A DNA stretch of 64,000 bases from contig OX439133.1 of the NCBI GenBank assembly GCA_949318235.1, positions 18,547,249 through 18,611,248 on the forward strand, written 5' to 3'. The notes below the pieces were generated by a model, which saw only the letters and a program-made list of their open reading frames with translations, ran no database searches and was not told the DNA's origin. Position 1 is the first letter of the stretch. Every line of letters begins with the position of its first letter. Positions 43,570 through 55,511 of the stretch are shown one piece after another. Position numbers and translations under genes: made by a program. The DNA comes from Ecdyonurus torrentis. Its lineage: Eukaryota; Arthropoda; Insecta; Ephemeroptera; Heptageniidae.

Positions 43570-44310
43570 TAGCCCGCCGCAGGCGCGAAATTTTGGTATG
43601 CCACGCCCCTTTTTCTTTAAAATAACAAGCAAAATAATCAATTTTATAAGTAATAAAAGTAAAGTTTAATATTCAATCTTGTGTATGTAACCCATACTTT
43701 TTTAAAATTTTTAGATATGGATTTTTTTATGTTTGGTAAAAAAAAGTAGCGATTTTTTTTATTGTTTTATTTTTAATGTTAAAAAAAAGAATAGAAATAA
43801 TAGACTAGATCGATCACTAGACTTAATGAATTGAATAATTTAAAAATACATTAAATAAAATGCACACATTTTTAATTAAATTTGACACTGACAATTATTA
43901 ATAATTATTGATAACATTTACATTTGTAGATAGGTTTCATAGATAATATAATTACAAAAAATACGGTGTGCACTCACACTGCACTTCTGTAAATTGTATT
44001 TTTTTTATTATAAATTAAATACTGTGCATGAAATGAAATTTTTAACATTTTTAAATTTCAAATTTTGAAAAACATTAATAATAATTAATATGAATGAGAA
44101 ATGTTGTAATTTGTGTATGCAATATCATTGCAATCACAATCAAATAATCCAATTTGATATAATTTACATATCAATTTTTCTGATATTCTGACAAACTTTA
44201 TTTCACACTTTAATTTTAATTTAATATAAATAATTCAGGAATTTTATATATAGTAAATATAATATATGGCATTCCTGAATGATTTATATTAAAATTTATA
44301 CTGACAACAA

Positions 44311-44560
44311 TGGACCCCACTTGCAATAAAATGTTTTTAATTGTGGCAGCAAGTAAGTGAAAACGATTTTTACCTAAGAAATGCATTAAGAATTATTCAA
44401 ATTATTTTAAAAAGTTCATTCATTGCAAGTGGTCAATTGACCACTTGCAATGAACGAACTTTTTAAAATAATTTGAATAATTCTTAATGCATTTCTTATG
44501 TAAAAATCGTTTTCACTTACTTGCTGCAACAATTAAAAACATTTTATTGCAAGTGGTCCA
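44311..44560. mobile_element. Palindrome of two head-to-head G elements
   Basis: Arms 44311-44436 and 44437-44560 are near-perfect inverted copies of the 125-bp family G, joined at GGTCAATTGACC. Outer ends are TGGACCCCACTTGC and GCAAGTGGTCCA. It lies inside the hAT element. Confidence 0.85.
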
Positions 44561-44696
44561 TTAAAGTAATATAACTTATTTAAAGCTGTATTTTTCCTGA
44601 GATTTCACATGTTTTAAGAAGCTAGTATCATTTAAAATGTTGTCATAGAATTGATTACAAGTGTCATTGTAGTTAAAGTAAGTTCATGATTTCATT

Positions 44697-45026
44697 CTAG
44701 AACAAATTCTTGTTCAAATCATTTGAACACCTATTTCTGGTATCATTCCACTTTAGGTTCATGATACTGAAAACCCTCTCTACAAAAGCAGAGGTGGCTG
44801 GAATGCTAAATAAAAACTGTATGATTTTGTAAATGATAGGAATTTCTTTGTAGAAGTTGTTTCTGAATACATGAAGCCATTTAACTACAGTTGTGCAATG
44901 ATCTGTAATTACTTTATTTGATACTAAATTTGTGTAGTGTGCTTTCAGTGTAATAAATTTCTCAAACAGCATGTCTCTATCAATATTATATATTATATCT
45001 TTTAACTTGAGGGTGAAGTTTTTCAA
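44697..45026 (-). pseudogene. hAT transposase, C-terminal remnant
   Basis: A 109-residue frame with PATSA at residues 76-80 followed by FVERVFSIMN at 81-90. In hAT transposases this is the C-terminal dimerisation region (hATC), with the conserved P-A/V-S-..-ERVFS motif. The frame starts after an in-frame stop, has no proper ATG, and lacks the BED zinc finger and the catalytic RNase-H-like core, so it is inactive. The ERVFSIM wording resembles the ZNF862/ZMYM-like branch, but this is a guess. Confidence 0.8.
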
Positions 45027-45309
45027 TTACTTCTATAAAATCAGAATAGGAAGGAACTCCATTAGGACACTACACATAGCCAACTGTCTTTTGAGTAATC
45101 AAATCTATCTGTCAAGTACTTGCGTGATTTGTATAACAACTTTTGCTATTGCACAATTTTTTTAAATTTTTAATATTTTTTTAATCTAAAATTTCTAATA
45201 AGGGGAGTAAAGTGTCCTTTTTTGGAAAAAAAGTAAAAAAGGACAAAAACCTCGAAAAAAGGACTGTCCTTCTGAAAAAAGGACAGTTGGTAACCCTATC
45301 CACTGTCAA

Positions 45310-45487
45310 AAATAAATTTGTAATAATTATGCTAGGTCATTTTCATCACAATTTGTTCAGTGCAGCATAATTTATGCTATACTACTTAGTAACTATGTTG
45401 TACAGCATAATTATTTATGTTATTCTAATTTAGCATTATTTATGCTATAATGGCATAAATTAAGTAATTTATTCCTTCCGTGTTTAA
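45310..45487 (+). mobile_element. Family I element
   Basis: TAATAATTATGCTAGGTCAT to TTTATTCCTTCCGTG. With 43205-43376 it forms an inverted pair around the hAT element. Confidence 0.65.
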
Positions 45488-45544
45488 AGAAAGAATAAAT
45501 TACGTAATTTGTGCTACATTTTTTATTTTATAGACCGGTTCCAT

Positions 45545-45785
45545 ATTCTTGCAATTTGTCGCCATGTTTGTGGTCCTTAATGCATTGTCTAGCATAGGGG
45601 AAACATTATTTTCCCTCATTTGTCTAATAAATAAAAGTTTATTTCGACTGCAAGCATTTTCTCATATTCTTGTAGCGTATAAGGACCTAGAAATGAAGCT
45701 TAGATTGAGGTTTAAAGATTAGTTTGCTATTAAAAATGTCACGTTTTTCCTATACTGGCCTGTGTATTTCTGACCAACAAAATGA
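45545..45785 (+). repeat. Family M, copy 1
   Basis: GTCGCCATGTTTGTGGT, TGCATTGTCTAGCATAGGGG and CTCATTTGTCTAATAAATAAA match 59755-59880; the right part TCCTATACTGGCC also appears near 48050. Its ends are not defined. Confidence 0.5.
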
Positions 45786-45789
45786 CGGC

Positions 45790-46126
45790 TATTAAAGCTA
45801 CTCTCCAGACCTAACGACATGTATTTTTATTTCAAGTAATACAAAATGGTACACTCAGTAACATTATCAAATTTCAATATTACCCAAATGTAACTCTGCA
45901 AAAGAGCTCGAAAAAATTGTAAAGTAGTCAACCACACATGCATGCACTATTGCTGACGTCATGACTAGTGATGTTTAATACAAAAAGTGTTGCGGGTTGC
46001 ATAAGCTGAAATTTTTCTTATACGTGTAAGTCGTCATGATTGGGTTCTTGGACAATATAATTGTATTTTTGGAAATCCCATTAAGTGTTTAGTGAAGTAA
46101 AAGAGCATGTTGTCTGGTCTGGAGAG
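45790..46126 (-). mobile_element. Family C element
   Basis: AAAGCTACTCTCCAGACC to GGTCTGGAGAGTTGA in reverse; AACCACACATGCATGCAC, TGCTGACGTCATGACTAG and GGTTCTTGGACAATATAATT inside. Ends are clearly inverted. Confidence 0.75.
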
Positions 46127-46226
46127 TTGATTTAAATATGAGTACAACTGGTCTATATAACATAAATGATAAAAATTGACAGCTAATAAGTTTAGTGGTT
46201 CTATGTTTATATATATGTATACATAT

Positions 46227-46341
<115 letters not shown>

Positions 46342-46344
46342 TCT

Positions 46345-46766
46345 ACTGTGTGAAACTTTACTTTTTATTGATTGCTTGAAATTTGATTGCATAACATAAA
46401 GCTATTTTGCATACCTTATACTGACTTTTAATATTACTTTTAAAAAATGTGTTTTTCAAAACAAAATTATTTTCTGGTAATTGTGGTTTTACAAATTAAA
46501 ATTAAAAAGAAGAATGCTAAAAAAAATTAAAAAAAAAAAACATGATCAAATCTCATGGTTTATACATGGATCTTGATCAAATATAATAAAATAGCCTTGT
46601 AAAACATATTTTATATAATGATAATATAGACAATTATTAAACTATAGTATAGAGTGACGTTATTCATACTCCAAAGACCCCATTTTGTTGGTATAATAAA
46701 TACACATACCAGCATAGGAAAAACCCATGATACAATTTAGAGCAAAAAACATTTCTTTTTTGTGTT

Positions 46767-46801
<35 letters not shown>

Positions 46802-47330
46802 AAGCATTATTTTAACGTTAATCTTTTTTCCAGGTCTTAATCAATCTTGATAACTAGAAAAAAGACATCGGTTCAAAAAATCTACCTTAATGGAAATACT
46901 AAATAACGTAATTAATACTGCAATTATGTCATTATAGCATAAATGTTACTTAAAGAAGTACATCAAAAATATGCTATACATCATAAATCATAATACTTAT
47001 GCATTTTAACATAGTTATAATTCCATATAGCATACATTATGTTGTATTAAAAAACTTATGAGGAAAAAGTAAGAATGATTATTAAAAGTTTTTTAATTGT
47101 AAAAATTTATAAAATCTAATTGTAAAATTAAAAAATATAATATTATGTATATTTTATATTATTTTATAATTTAATATTTTAATAATTTTTAATAAATTTT
47201 TTAATATTTTTTTAAAACAAGTTTAATTTATATTATTTTCCACGAGCCATGGGAATAATGTCTCAATCAAATATGATCTTCTACTTTTAATTTAGTAACA
47301 AGGGCTTAACTGTAAAATTAATTTTAGTGC
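46345..47330. other. AT-rich stretch with degenerate family I
   Basis: 46905-47060 has TAACGTAATTAATACTGC, TTATAGCATAAATG and AAACTTATGAGGAAA-like family I text in reverse, highly diverged. A-run at about 46772-46798. Otherwise unassigned. Confidence 0.45.
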
Positions 47331-47335
47331 TTTAA

Positions 47336-47663
47336 GGCGTGAAATCAGGTACTGCGGAATTTGACTAAAAAGTTGTAATGAAGAAAAATGTGAAATTTTG
47401 CACGGTGATACATTAAGATAACGTATCTTCAAAAATGTAAAAAGATTGGGGGTCACCATGCTGGATTATAAATTATGATTTTTTGAAGTTTTTGTCCCAT
47501 AAGAGTCCATGTTAATTTCAATAGTTAATTTCTCTCTTATCTGATGGTGACGGGTTCTGAAATTTTTATCACACGTAGCTGTTACTGTTAACTTTCAAAA
47601 GGAAACATAAAGTTTCGAAGTTTTCTTTATTGTAAAATTTGAGATACAAGCCAACTACAACCC
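47336..47663 (+). mobile_element. Family B element, full length
   Basis: 328 bp between TTAA at 47332 and TTAA at 47664. GGCGTGAAATCAGGTACTGC at the left and CAACTACAACCC at the right. Confidence 0.8.
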
Positions 47664-47689
47664 TTAATAATTGTGCTAAAGGAAATTAT

Positions 47690-48010
47690 GGTATAATAAA
47701 TCTGCTACCACGGGATGGAAACTGTATAGAGTATTATAGAAATCTAAAATTTATATAATATTACTTTATGATAAGTTAGCTTCAATAATTTTTTAAAAAA
47801 TGTGGGTTCTTCATGCTAGATTTCAAATTATGATTTTTTTTTTAAAGTTAGTCCCATAAGAGCCTATGTTAATTTCAATAATTGATTTCTCTTTTATCTG
47901 ATGGTCACAAATTCTAAATATTTTATAGTAGTCTACTATTAACTTTCAAATGGCATCATAAAGTTTCGCAGTTTTAGATTTTGAGATACAAGCCATTTGA
48001 AAACAAACCT
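47690..48010 (+). mobile_element. Family B element, second in tandem
   Basis: CTGCTACCACGGGATGG at the left (diverged), TAGTCCCATAAGAGCCTATG, then ACAAACC-TTAA at 48011. Direct tandem with the preceding copy, about 30 bases apart. Confidence 0.65.
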
Positions 48011-48014
48011 TAAA

Positions 48015-48425
48015 AAAAGCAAATTAAAAGTGATAAATAAAAATTTCTCCTATACTGGACAGTATACTTAACTTCACAAAAATGGCAACCGAGCACAAGA
48101 ATGTGTACAACCGTTCTTGTTTTTTATATTAAACTATTTGAACGTAACAAAATTTTATTCTTTTGCGTATCAAATTTGTTATGCAAAAGGTTAGCCTTTT
48201 TTTTAAAAATGTGTAAATAAAATTGAAGCTATTTTTATATATATATATATTTTTTTAAGACATGAAATATTTATTATATATATAAATAATATAATGTTGG
48301 GTTAGGATATTATTTAATGTAAGTAAATGAGGGTGGAAAAAGATGTTTTGAAAACCGCATTGGCGTAGTACTTTTTAACTTAAAGCATTTTAAATATATA
48401 AATATGTTTTGCTTATGAAAGGAAA
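48015..48425. other. Unassigned AT-rich sequence
   Basis: A small family M-like piece at about 48045-48100 (CTCCTATACTGGACAG). No gene is seen. Confidence 0.35.
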
Positions 48426-48426
48426 T

Positions 48427-48429
48427 AGA

Positions 48430-48506
<77 letters not shown>

Positions 48507-48536
48507 CTGTGGAACGGGACTGAAACAGAGAAATCA

Positions 48537-48567
<31 letters not shown>

Positions 48568-48796
48568 TAGTAAAAATGAAAAGAACTAGAATAAAGTGAG
48601 AGAAAAAATATTAAGATTGAATGGGATAGACTTTTTAAAAAGAGAGAATTGGAAATTTCAAGGGAGGGAAAAGAGAGAAAGAATAAACGAGAGAAAGAAT
48701 AATTTTGAAGATGGTATGAATAGGGAATATACTAGAAACTGTATAAGATAGAAAAAAAGCGAGCGAGAAGAGAAAGAAAATTGGATAGACAGAAAC

Positions 48797-48881
<85 letters not shown>

Positions 48882-48957
48882 GACAAGAACAGAATGAAAG
48901 AAAAATAGACGAGAAAAAATAAAAACAGAGAAGTGGAAAAAAGGGGAAAAAAAGAAA

Positions 48958-49029
<72 letters not shown>

Positions 49030-49123
49030 GGGCAATACTCCAAATCCTTTGCGTTTCTGTAACGTCCAGTATTTTTTCTATGGTATAATCTTTTTTTGTA
49101 AAAACCATAAGCTTTTCTGCTCT

Positions 49124-49183
<60 letters not shown>

Positions 49184-49185
49184 AA
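48427..49185. repeat. AG/CT microsatellite cluster with mirror symmetry
   Basis: AG arrays at 48427-48503, 48540-48567, 48800-48876 and 48961-49026, then a CT array at 49131-49182. The purine-rich strand spans nearly 600 bases (about 48420-49026) with few pyrimidines. Leu/Ser frames are artefacts. Confidence 0.9.
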
Positions 49186-49189
49186 TTAT

Positions 49190-49680
49190 ATGAACATATC
49201 AACCAGTTATAACCCCAAACATTGCGAGCGATAATCCAGAATAATCTCAGCTTTTACAATAAAGATAATAAACAAATCAACAACACTCTTCTGTGTTTAT
49301 TTTATTTTTGTTGGAAAATAGGATGATTTTTTTTTTATCATATGAAGCTTTAATAAATCACTATTTTTTTTACGTAAAAAAATTAGTTTTTTTGAATATA
49401 AAACAACAATATTATTCAACAACATATATACAAATCTATACACTAAAACTTTTTTTTTTCGAGAGAGAGAGAAAAATAGAATATAGCAATTTTTTGTTTT
49501 ATAAAAGAGAATAAGCCTACAAAAACCGCATTAACATTTTCCAGTCCTAGAAATGTTATCTTCTTTGCAGAAATATTCGTATAAAAAATACAAGAGTTGC
49601 AACGGATAAATGTGAATTTTTTAAATTTATGATGAAAAACCATCATAAGGATAACCCGTCTTATCTTAGGAAAAACCATG
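49190..49680. other. Unassigned AT-rich sequence
   Basis: No assigned repeat. The frames at 49293 and 49443 overlap on opposite strands and show no domains. Confidence 0.3.
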
Positions 49681-49681
49681 T

Positions 49682-49985
49682 TAAATCCATGTTAAAGTCG
49701 ATGCCATGTTGAATCACTTAATAACATGGGCCGGTATAAGAAAATGACACATTTTACCAGTTTAAAAATAATAAACAATATTTTTTGAGAGAATTGATGT
49801 TGTTAATAGGTTGAATTAGTATATTAAGTATGTGAGAAAAATAACAACAAAAAATAGCAGATTTCTAAAAAAAAAAAAAAAAAAAGCTAAAAAACGAAGT
49901 TTGTCCTATGCTGAGCAACGTTATTCATTACTCCAGTATGGTGTCCAAGCGCATTTAATATGACGTCATGTGGATATACCCTATA
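49682..49985 (+). mobile_element. Family A element
   Basis: CATGTTAAAGTCGATGCCATG to GTGGATATACCCTATAG. The leftmost TIR is replaced. TGACGTCA at 49961. Poly-A inside at about 49868-49885. Confidence 0.7.
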
Positions 49986-50034
49986 GCAATATTAAAATAT
50001 TATGTTAATTCAATCAAATTTCAAATATAGATAA

Positions 50035-50124
50035 AAACTCTCTTTCTCTCTCGCGTTTATTATTATTATTATTTTTTTTTTTTTTTATTTTTTCTTGTCT
50101 TTTTTTCTTTTATTCTGCTCTGTT

Positions 50125-50211
<87 letters not shown>

Positions 50212-50215
50212 CACA
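50035..50215. repeat. CT microsatellite and T-rich tract
   Basis: CT repeat 50131-50207 preceded by a T-rich run (TTATTATTATTATT then T18). Confidence 0.95.
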
Positions 50216-50219
50216 TAAA

Positions 50220-50520
50220 TGTAGTGCGTAGATTGGTATTTCAATAAAATATTATAAAGAGTTTGTTTTTGTTTTTTTTGCATTTTTTTTTTTAACTGAC
50301 TGCCTTTTTCTTTGAAGTTGGATTTAAAAAAGGTTGTATTGAATTTTAACAAATCTATTTTTCGTTTGAGACTTAATTTATTGTTTGGAAAACTTTTCTT
50401 CTATTGCGGTTGAAGTTTTCATTATATTGATTAATATCACAAAACTCGCGGCTAAATACGATAATATGAATTTAACGTTACTTTTTAAACTTTGTCAAAT
50501 TATTATTTTATATACCTGAA
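50220..50520. other. Unassigned AT-rich sequence
   Basis: No assigned repeat or gene. Confidence 0.3.
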
Positions 50521-50526
50521 CAAAAA

Positions 50527-50855
50527 TATATACATTTTAATTATGCTAACTCATTTTCAGCATACTTTATTTACAGCATTATTGATTCAAAATAGCATAA
50601 TTTATGCAATACATCATATTAACTATGTTTTGCTTTAATGGCATAAATATTTTGTTGTACAAAACATAATTATTTACGATGTTCTGAATTAGTATAATTT
50701 ATGCTATAATGACATAAATTTAAAGAATATATTTAATTATGCTGTATAATATATAATTTATGTACTGTAGCAAACTTAAAATGTTGTATAGCATAAATTA
50801 TGCTGTATTGAACAAATTGTGCTGAAACTGAGCTAGCATAATTATTGTGTATTTA
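50527..50855. mobile_element. Two family I halves, inverted
   Basis: 50527-50730 is forward I (TTAATTATGCTAACTCATTTTC ...); 50735-50855 is the reverse half (GCATAAATTATGCTG ... GAGCTAGCATAATTATTG). Together they make a foldback. Confidence 0.6.
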
Positions 50856-50927
50856 TTTTGAACATAATACAATTAATATATTATTTGTAATTCGTATTTT
50901 CACGTGTTTAATACTCACTATAAAAAA

Positions 50928-51193
50928 AAGCGTTGAAAAGCTTGTACACAGTTTTGCAATGCTTTTTGTAAGTATTGTAGAATCAACGGTTATGACGTCA
51001 CAAGCGTTAGAATCACAATGGAATAAACGCTAAACTTTGTCGTTGTAAATCTACATTTTTCCCATTCAGTCCCAACGTTTGTGACTTCACTAACGTTTTT
51101 ATCGTTAAAATTTCAACGTTTAGTGACGTCATAACCGTCAATTCCACAGTACTTAAAGCATTACATAACTGTGTACAAGCTTTTCAACGATAA
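50928..51193. mobile_element. Foldback element with CRE in each arm
   Basis: Arms of about 75 bp: CGTTGAAAAGCTTGTACACAG pairs with CTGTGTACAAGCTTTTCAACG. Each arm ends in TGACGTCA (50993 and 51124). The loop contains several AACGTT-type words. A fragment is at about 32425-32500. Confidence 0.8.
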
Positions 51194-51258
51194 TTTTTTT
51201 TTTAGAATTATAGTATAAATTATGCTGTTTTGATCAAATTGAACTAAAATTGAGCTTA

Positions 51259-51615
51259 TTGGGTGGTTTCATTCATGCTAAATTCGACGTCATAAGTGAG
51301 TTCTAAATAACATTGGCCGATATAGGAAAATTGCAACTTTCCATGCATGTGCATGCACATTTTGCCAGTTTAAAATTACTTTCCTTTTTTTTTTTTTTTT
51401 TTTTTTTTTTGAGAGCGTTGATGCTGCTAACAGGTTAAATTAGTATCTCAAGTATGCAAGAAAAATAATAATGACCTAAAATTAGCTAATTTTCCAAAGA
51501 AAATAACCAAAACCTACGTTTGTCCTATGCTAAACAATGTTATTCATTGCTCAAGAAGAGCATCGAAAAGCACTCAGAATGACATCATGAATGACATTTA
51601 GAATGACACCCTATA
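51259..51615 (+). mobile_element. Family A element, diverged
   Basis: TTGGGTGGTTTCATTCATGC to ATGACACCCTATAG, closest to the copy at 1565 (both have GGGTGGTT ends and GACGTCATAAGTGAG/AAG). Possibly a subfamily. Contains a T-run at about 51388-51410. Confidence 0.7.
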
Positions 51616-51619
51616 GTAG

Positions 51620-51990
51620 AATTATTACTGTTTATTTTTAACCTTGGACCATTCGTACTTCGTACTTTTCCGTGCTTAAAATCGTTACAATTATCTAATT
51701 CATCAAAATAGAATTAAATTCATAATAGAACTTATACTATTCTAAACCACAATAATCCTACCTTCTCTTTTCATGTCGGTTTTATAAAATATAATATATG
51801 ACTCAAACGAAAACCACATTTATTTAGAGAAATTGTGGTTTTTCATCATAGGACAACTACTTTTTTTTTTTTTTTATGAACGCAAACTTGTTTCATTACA
51901 TATTTTCTTTGCAAACAAAATTTTAAGTACACAAATATTTTAACAAGACTTCATCTTATCCTCAGATTTATGCACAAGTAAAAATAATAA
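51620..51990. other. Unassigned AT-rich sequence
   Basis: No assigned repeat or gene. Confidence 0.3.
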
Positions 51991-51993
51991 TTA

Positions 51994-52455
51994 AAGGAAT
52001 AGACAAAAAAAACAGCATTTACATCACAAAACACTTGATGTGACTTACATAAAAAACAATAGTTTGTCTCAAAACACAACTGTAGCAGTGATCAAAAAAA
52101 GTTCAACTAATGCTACCCGCAAAACATTTGTATACCAATATTTACCTGTTTCTGACATTAGAAACCGGAATTGCTACACAAGTAGCATACTTTAATGTTT
52201 TTTCATGCTCTCTTGTGGAGCCACATTTACATTCTGATAAAAATATTTTCTTTGGGAAATCAGTTAATTTTTTGTTATTATTATTTCTCTTACATACTTG
52301 AGATTTTAATTCAACCTCTTAACAACATCAACGCACTCAAAAATATTGTTTAATCTTTTTAAACTGGCAAAATGAGTCACTTTCCTATGCGGTCCATGTT
52401 ATTGAGTGATCCAATATGGCGTCAAATTTAGCATGAATGCAATACAACCTATTGC
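51994..52455. mobile_element. Family D left part fused to reversed family A part
   Basis: 51994-52240 is D (TTAAAGGAATAGAC, GTTTGTCTCAAAACAC, TCTTGTGGAGCCACATT); 52243-52455 is reversed A (TTTCTTTGGGAAATCAG, GTGATCCAATATGGCGTC, TGCAATACAACC). D is truncated at the junction. Confidence 0.6.
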
Positions 52456-52580
52456 AAAAATTAAGTTTATATGAATTTTTTGTTATAGTGAAATCAGACT
52501 TTTTTTTTGTATTTATTTTTTCCCGTATTGATTTTATTTAATGTTCGTTTTCATAATATGACATTTATTATTATTATTTT

Positions 52581-52585
<5 letters not shown>

Positions 52586-52657
<72 letters not shown>

Positions 52658-52690
52658 TTAATAAACTTATTGACTTTGATGCAAATTAAC

Positions 52691-52736
<46 letters not shown>
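52586..52736. repeat. TA microsatellites
   Basis: Two TA arrays (about 52586-52650 and 52694-52736) with a short spacer. Confidence 0.9.
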
Positions 52737-52739
<3 letters not shown>

Positions 52740-52740
<1 letters not shown>

Positions 52741-53215
52741 GTATAATATGTTCATTGTTATTATTATTGACATTAATGACATTATGTTTATGTTTGAATA
52801 AAAAAAAAGTTAATTTATTCATGAAATTCGACTTAGCGATGAGTAAAAAATCAACATTAATTCTTTGTATAAATAAAATAATTGTTCGAACTGAACAAAA
52901 AAAAAACATACCTTTTTTTTGTGCATGAATAAATTATCTAATCTTGCGTGTTGATTTATCAGTATTACTTTTATGTAAATACATTAATTGTGATTCATTA
53001 CAAAAACTATCTATGTTATACAGAATACTGTGGAATAGAAGCAAAACAGTATTGATAAAAAATATTAAATTAAATGTGTAATTTTTTTTTTTTTTTTTTT
53101 TTTTTTTTGTTTATGTAATGGAATGAGGAAGACTAAAAAAAAGTCGTAATTTGAATTCACATTTTCCAAAAAAGGGCATTGTCCTGAATCATGTGATAAG
53201 ACTAAATTCTTTAGT
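52740..53215. other. Unassigned AT-rich sequence
   Basis: T-run at about 53083-53108. No gene or assigned repeat. Confidence 0.3.
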
Positions 53216-53218
53216 TCA

Positions 53219-53545
53219 TTAAAGGCATAGAAAACATTAAACAAGGTGTTTTTTCTAATAATTAAACACAAAATGGGATCTACAAAACTGATGATAATTT
53301 TTTACCAGAATGTAAATTTGACCCCCACAATAGAGTGTGAAAAAACTCAATGCAATTTGCGTGAATATTTCTGTTTATGACGTCAGAAACATGCAAAAAT
53401 TAGTATGAAAATGTTCTGTGGGTTGCATAAATTGAAATTTTCTGATCACTGCTACGGATCTACAGTTGAGTTTTGAGACCAAAAAATGTTATTTATGTAA
53501 GTCCAATCAAGTGTTTTGTGATATAAATGCTTATTTTTTCATGTT
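53219..53545 (-). mobile_element. Family D element
   Basis: AAAGGCATAGAAAAC at the left, TTATGACGTCAGAAAC at 53378, GGGTTGCATAAATTGAAATT and CAATCAAGTGTTTTGTGAT at the right. Confidence 0.65.
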
Positions 53546-53582
53546 GTTTAAAATAATTTTAGAAAATCGATAAATGACGTTA

Positions 53583-53765
53583 CACACAGAAAGAATAAAT
53601 TACGTAAATTATGCTGCATTTATTTCAGTGTGGCATAAATGATGTTAAATTAGAACAACATAAATAATTATGCTGTACAGTATAATATTTATGCTTTGTA
53701 ACATAGTTGTTATGTAGTTTAGTAGGGTGAAAGAATTCATGTTAAAGTTGATTTCCTAAAGAATA
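53583..53765. mobile_element. Family I fragment followed by family A fragment
   Basis: 53583-53722: AGAAAGAATAAATTACG, ATTAGAACAACATAAATAATT (I, reverse). 53724-53765: TAGGGTGAAAGAATTCATGTT (A left end). Both truncated. Confidence 0.5.
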
Positions 53766-53960
53766 TTCAAATTCAAAATTCAAAACATATTAATTCATTT
53801 CTTTCATCCTACAATCACAATATACAACAAAGCATATCGGCTTAGGATATTGTATCAGTTGATACAATTAAAAATGATAGTCAAAAGTACACAATTATAA
53901 CACAGACATCAATATATCACAAAACATATTTATACACAGTAATTAGACAGTAGATTATCT
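53766..53960 (-). mobile_element. LINE-like 3' tail
   Basis: On the minus strand it reads GGATGAAAGAAATGAATTAA and ends in TTTTGAATTTTGAATTTGAA, a short-unit tail typical of 5'-truncated non-LTR retrotransposons. It shares the block before the tail with 56462-56522. No reverse transcriptase is present. Confidence 0.45.
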
Positions 53961-53964
53961 CATA

Positions 53965-54030
53965 TGCTGAGAATGTCAGATTAGAGAACTTTAACAGAGA
54001 AGCGACATCCCCATGTTTTAGGCACACCTG
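53965..54030 (+). mobile_element. Arm fragment of the 63.3-kb foldback
   Basis: TTAGAGAACTTTAACAGAGA and GCGACATCCCCATGTTTTAG match both arms of the element at 63264-63882. Confidence 0.55.
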
Positions 54031-54275
54031 CAACACTCAACAATTTTGACTTATTAAATATATTTAATGGACTCAAAAATTAGAAATTTCCGTATCTATC
54101 GATTCAAGGCAATGTATTCTGTTGGAGTATGCAATAAAATTAACCCTCCTTTCTTTTTTCGTTTTGCTAATTCTCTGAAAAGAAACCAAAAAATTGTACT
54201 GATATTTATTTTAAAAAATGAAGTAAGGTATGTACGAGTAGATTACTAAGAGTATTTTTTATTTTCATGTTATTC

Positions 54276-54492
<217 letters not shown>

Positions 54493-54494
54493 TA

Positions 54495-55505
54495 ACATTC
54501 ATATCAAAAACTAAAAATTTAAATGAAATAATAGATTATTATTATTTTTATTATTTGCTTAGTTTCTAAATTATATTTTTTTTTTTTTGTAATGAAACAT
54601 AACATGAACATTATTTGAGTGTAAATAAAAAAAAAGATAGCCTTCCAATGATTGAAGTAGCGCAAGTGGTGTATTTTAAATTGAGTTCACATACTCGGGG
54701 GAAATTTGAATGTTAACTTTTTATTTTTTTTTTGTTTGAACAAATTTTGTATCTGTGAATTTATTTAAAATTGCTTTCAAATACTATTTTTATTATTATT
54801 ATTATTAAATTACTTTAGAGAAAAGACACAGAATTTCTTATTTGATTTACAAAACAAGAATTTTGAAGGGTAAGGGGCAGTATAGCTGATCAAATAAGAA
54901 AATAATAAATAAATAAAAGCAATAAAATAAGAAAAATATACGTTAATTGGTGTTTAAACAAAATTATTTGTTTAATCTTTTTATTGGTTGGAAACGTGTA
55001 TATGTTTACAAATTTCAAATATGCAGTTATTAAAAAAAAAAAAAAAAAAAAAAAAACGCCAAGATAATAATGCTGTTTATAAACCCTGTTCTCTTGCACC
55101 AAAAAATGCGCATTCCATTTGAATAAGCAATAGCGATCGTCATTTTAGGAGCAGAGAACAGCGTTTACGAACAGCATTTATGGTACCACATTATTATGAA
55201 ATATTTAAAAGAGATAATACCACATAAAATAACATAATATAATTAAATAAACACAAAATAGGATTTCTAAAAATAAATTTATTTTAAATTAAATTCTTTA
55301 TTTATTTATTTTAATGTAAAATTGTTATTAAAAAAATGAATTTTAAATTTTTTATATAATAAAATATTATATTTATAATTATTATATTAGTTTTAAATTA
55401 TAATAAATAATGTACTACAAAATTGATCCTTTTCAATATAAACGTTACTTGATTGTTCTCTTTTTATTTTCCATGTGTGGCGATGTTTGATAAATGACGA
55501 GTAAC
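54495..55505. other. AT-rich stretch without gene
   Basis: A-run at about 55031-55056 and an AT-rich module at about 55200-55390. No coding support. Confidence 0.35.
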
Positions 55506-55511
55506 CATTAA

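Larger units (their letters stand above)
43490..45298 (-). mobile_element. hAT transposon, defective, about 1.8 kb
   Basis: Inverted ends TAGGGTTGCCAACT and AGTTGGTAACCCTA, flanked by the perfect 8-bp duplication TCCACTGT (43482-43489 and 45299-45306). Both features are diagnostic of hAT. A remnant of the transposase C-terminus is on the minus strand. Less than 300 bases lie between its start and the right end, so most of the gene is deleted. It also contains a strong GC hairpin and a head-to-head pair of G elements. Confidence 0.85.

Noticed and set aside
43541..43590. CpG island of a gene promoter
   Set aside because: The short GC-rich patch is a hairpin within the hAT left end and only about 50 bases long.
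48635..49108. 157-codon Leu/Ser/Phe-rich frame resembling a membrane protein
   Set aside because: Derived from AG microsatellites and their degenerate spacers; hydrophobicity is compositional.
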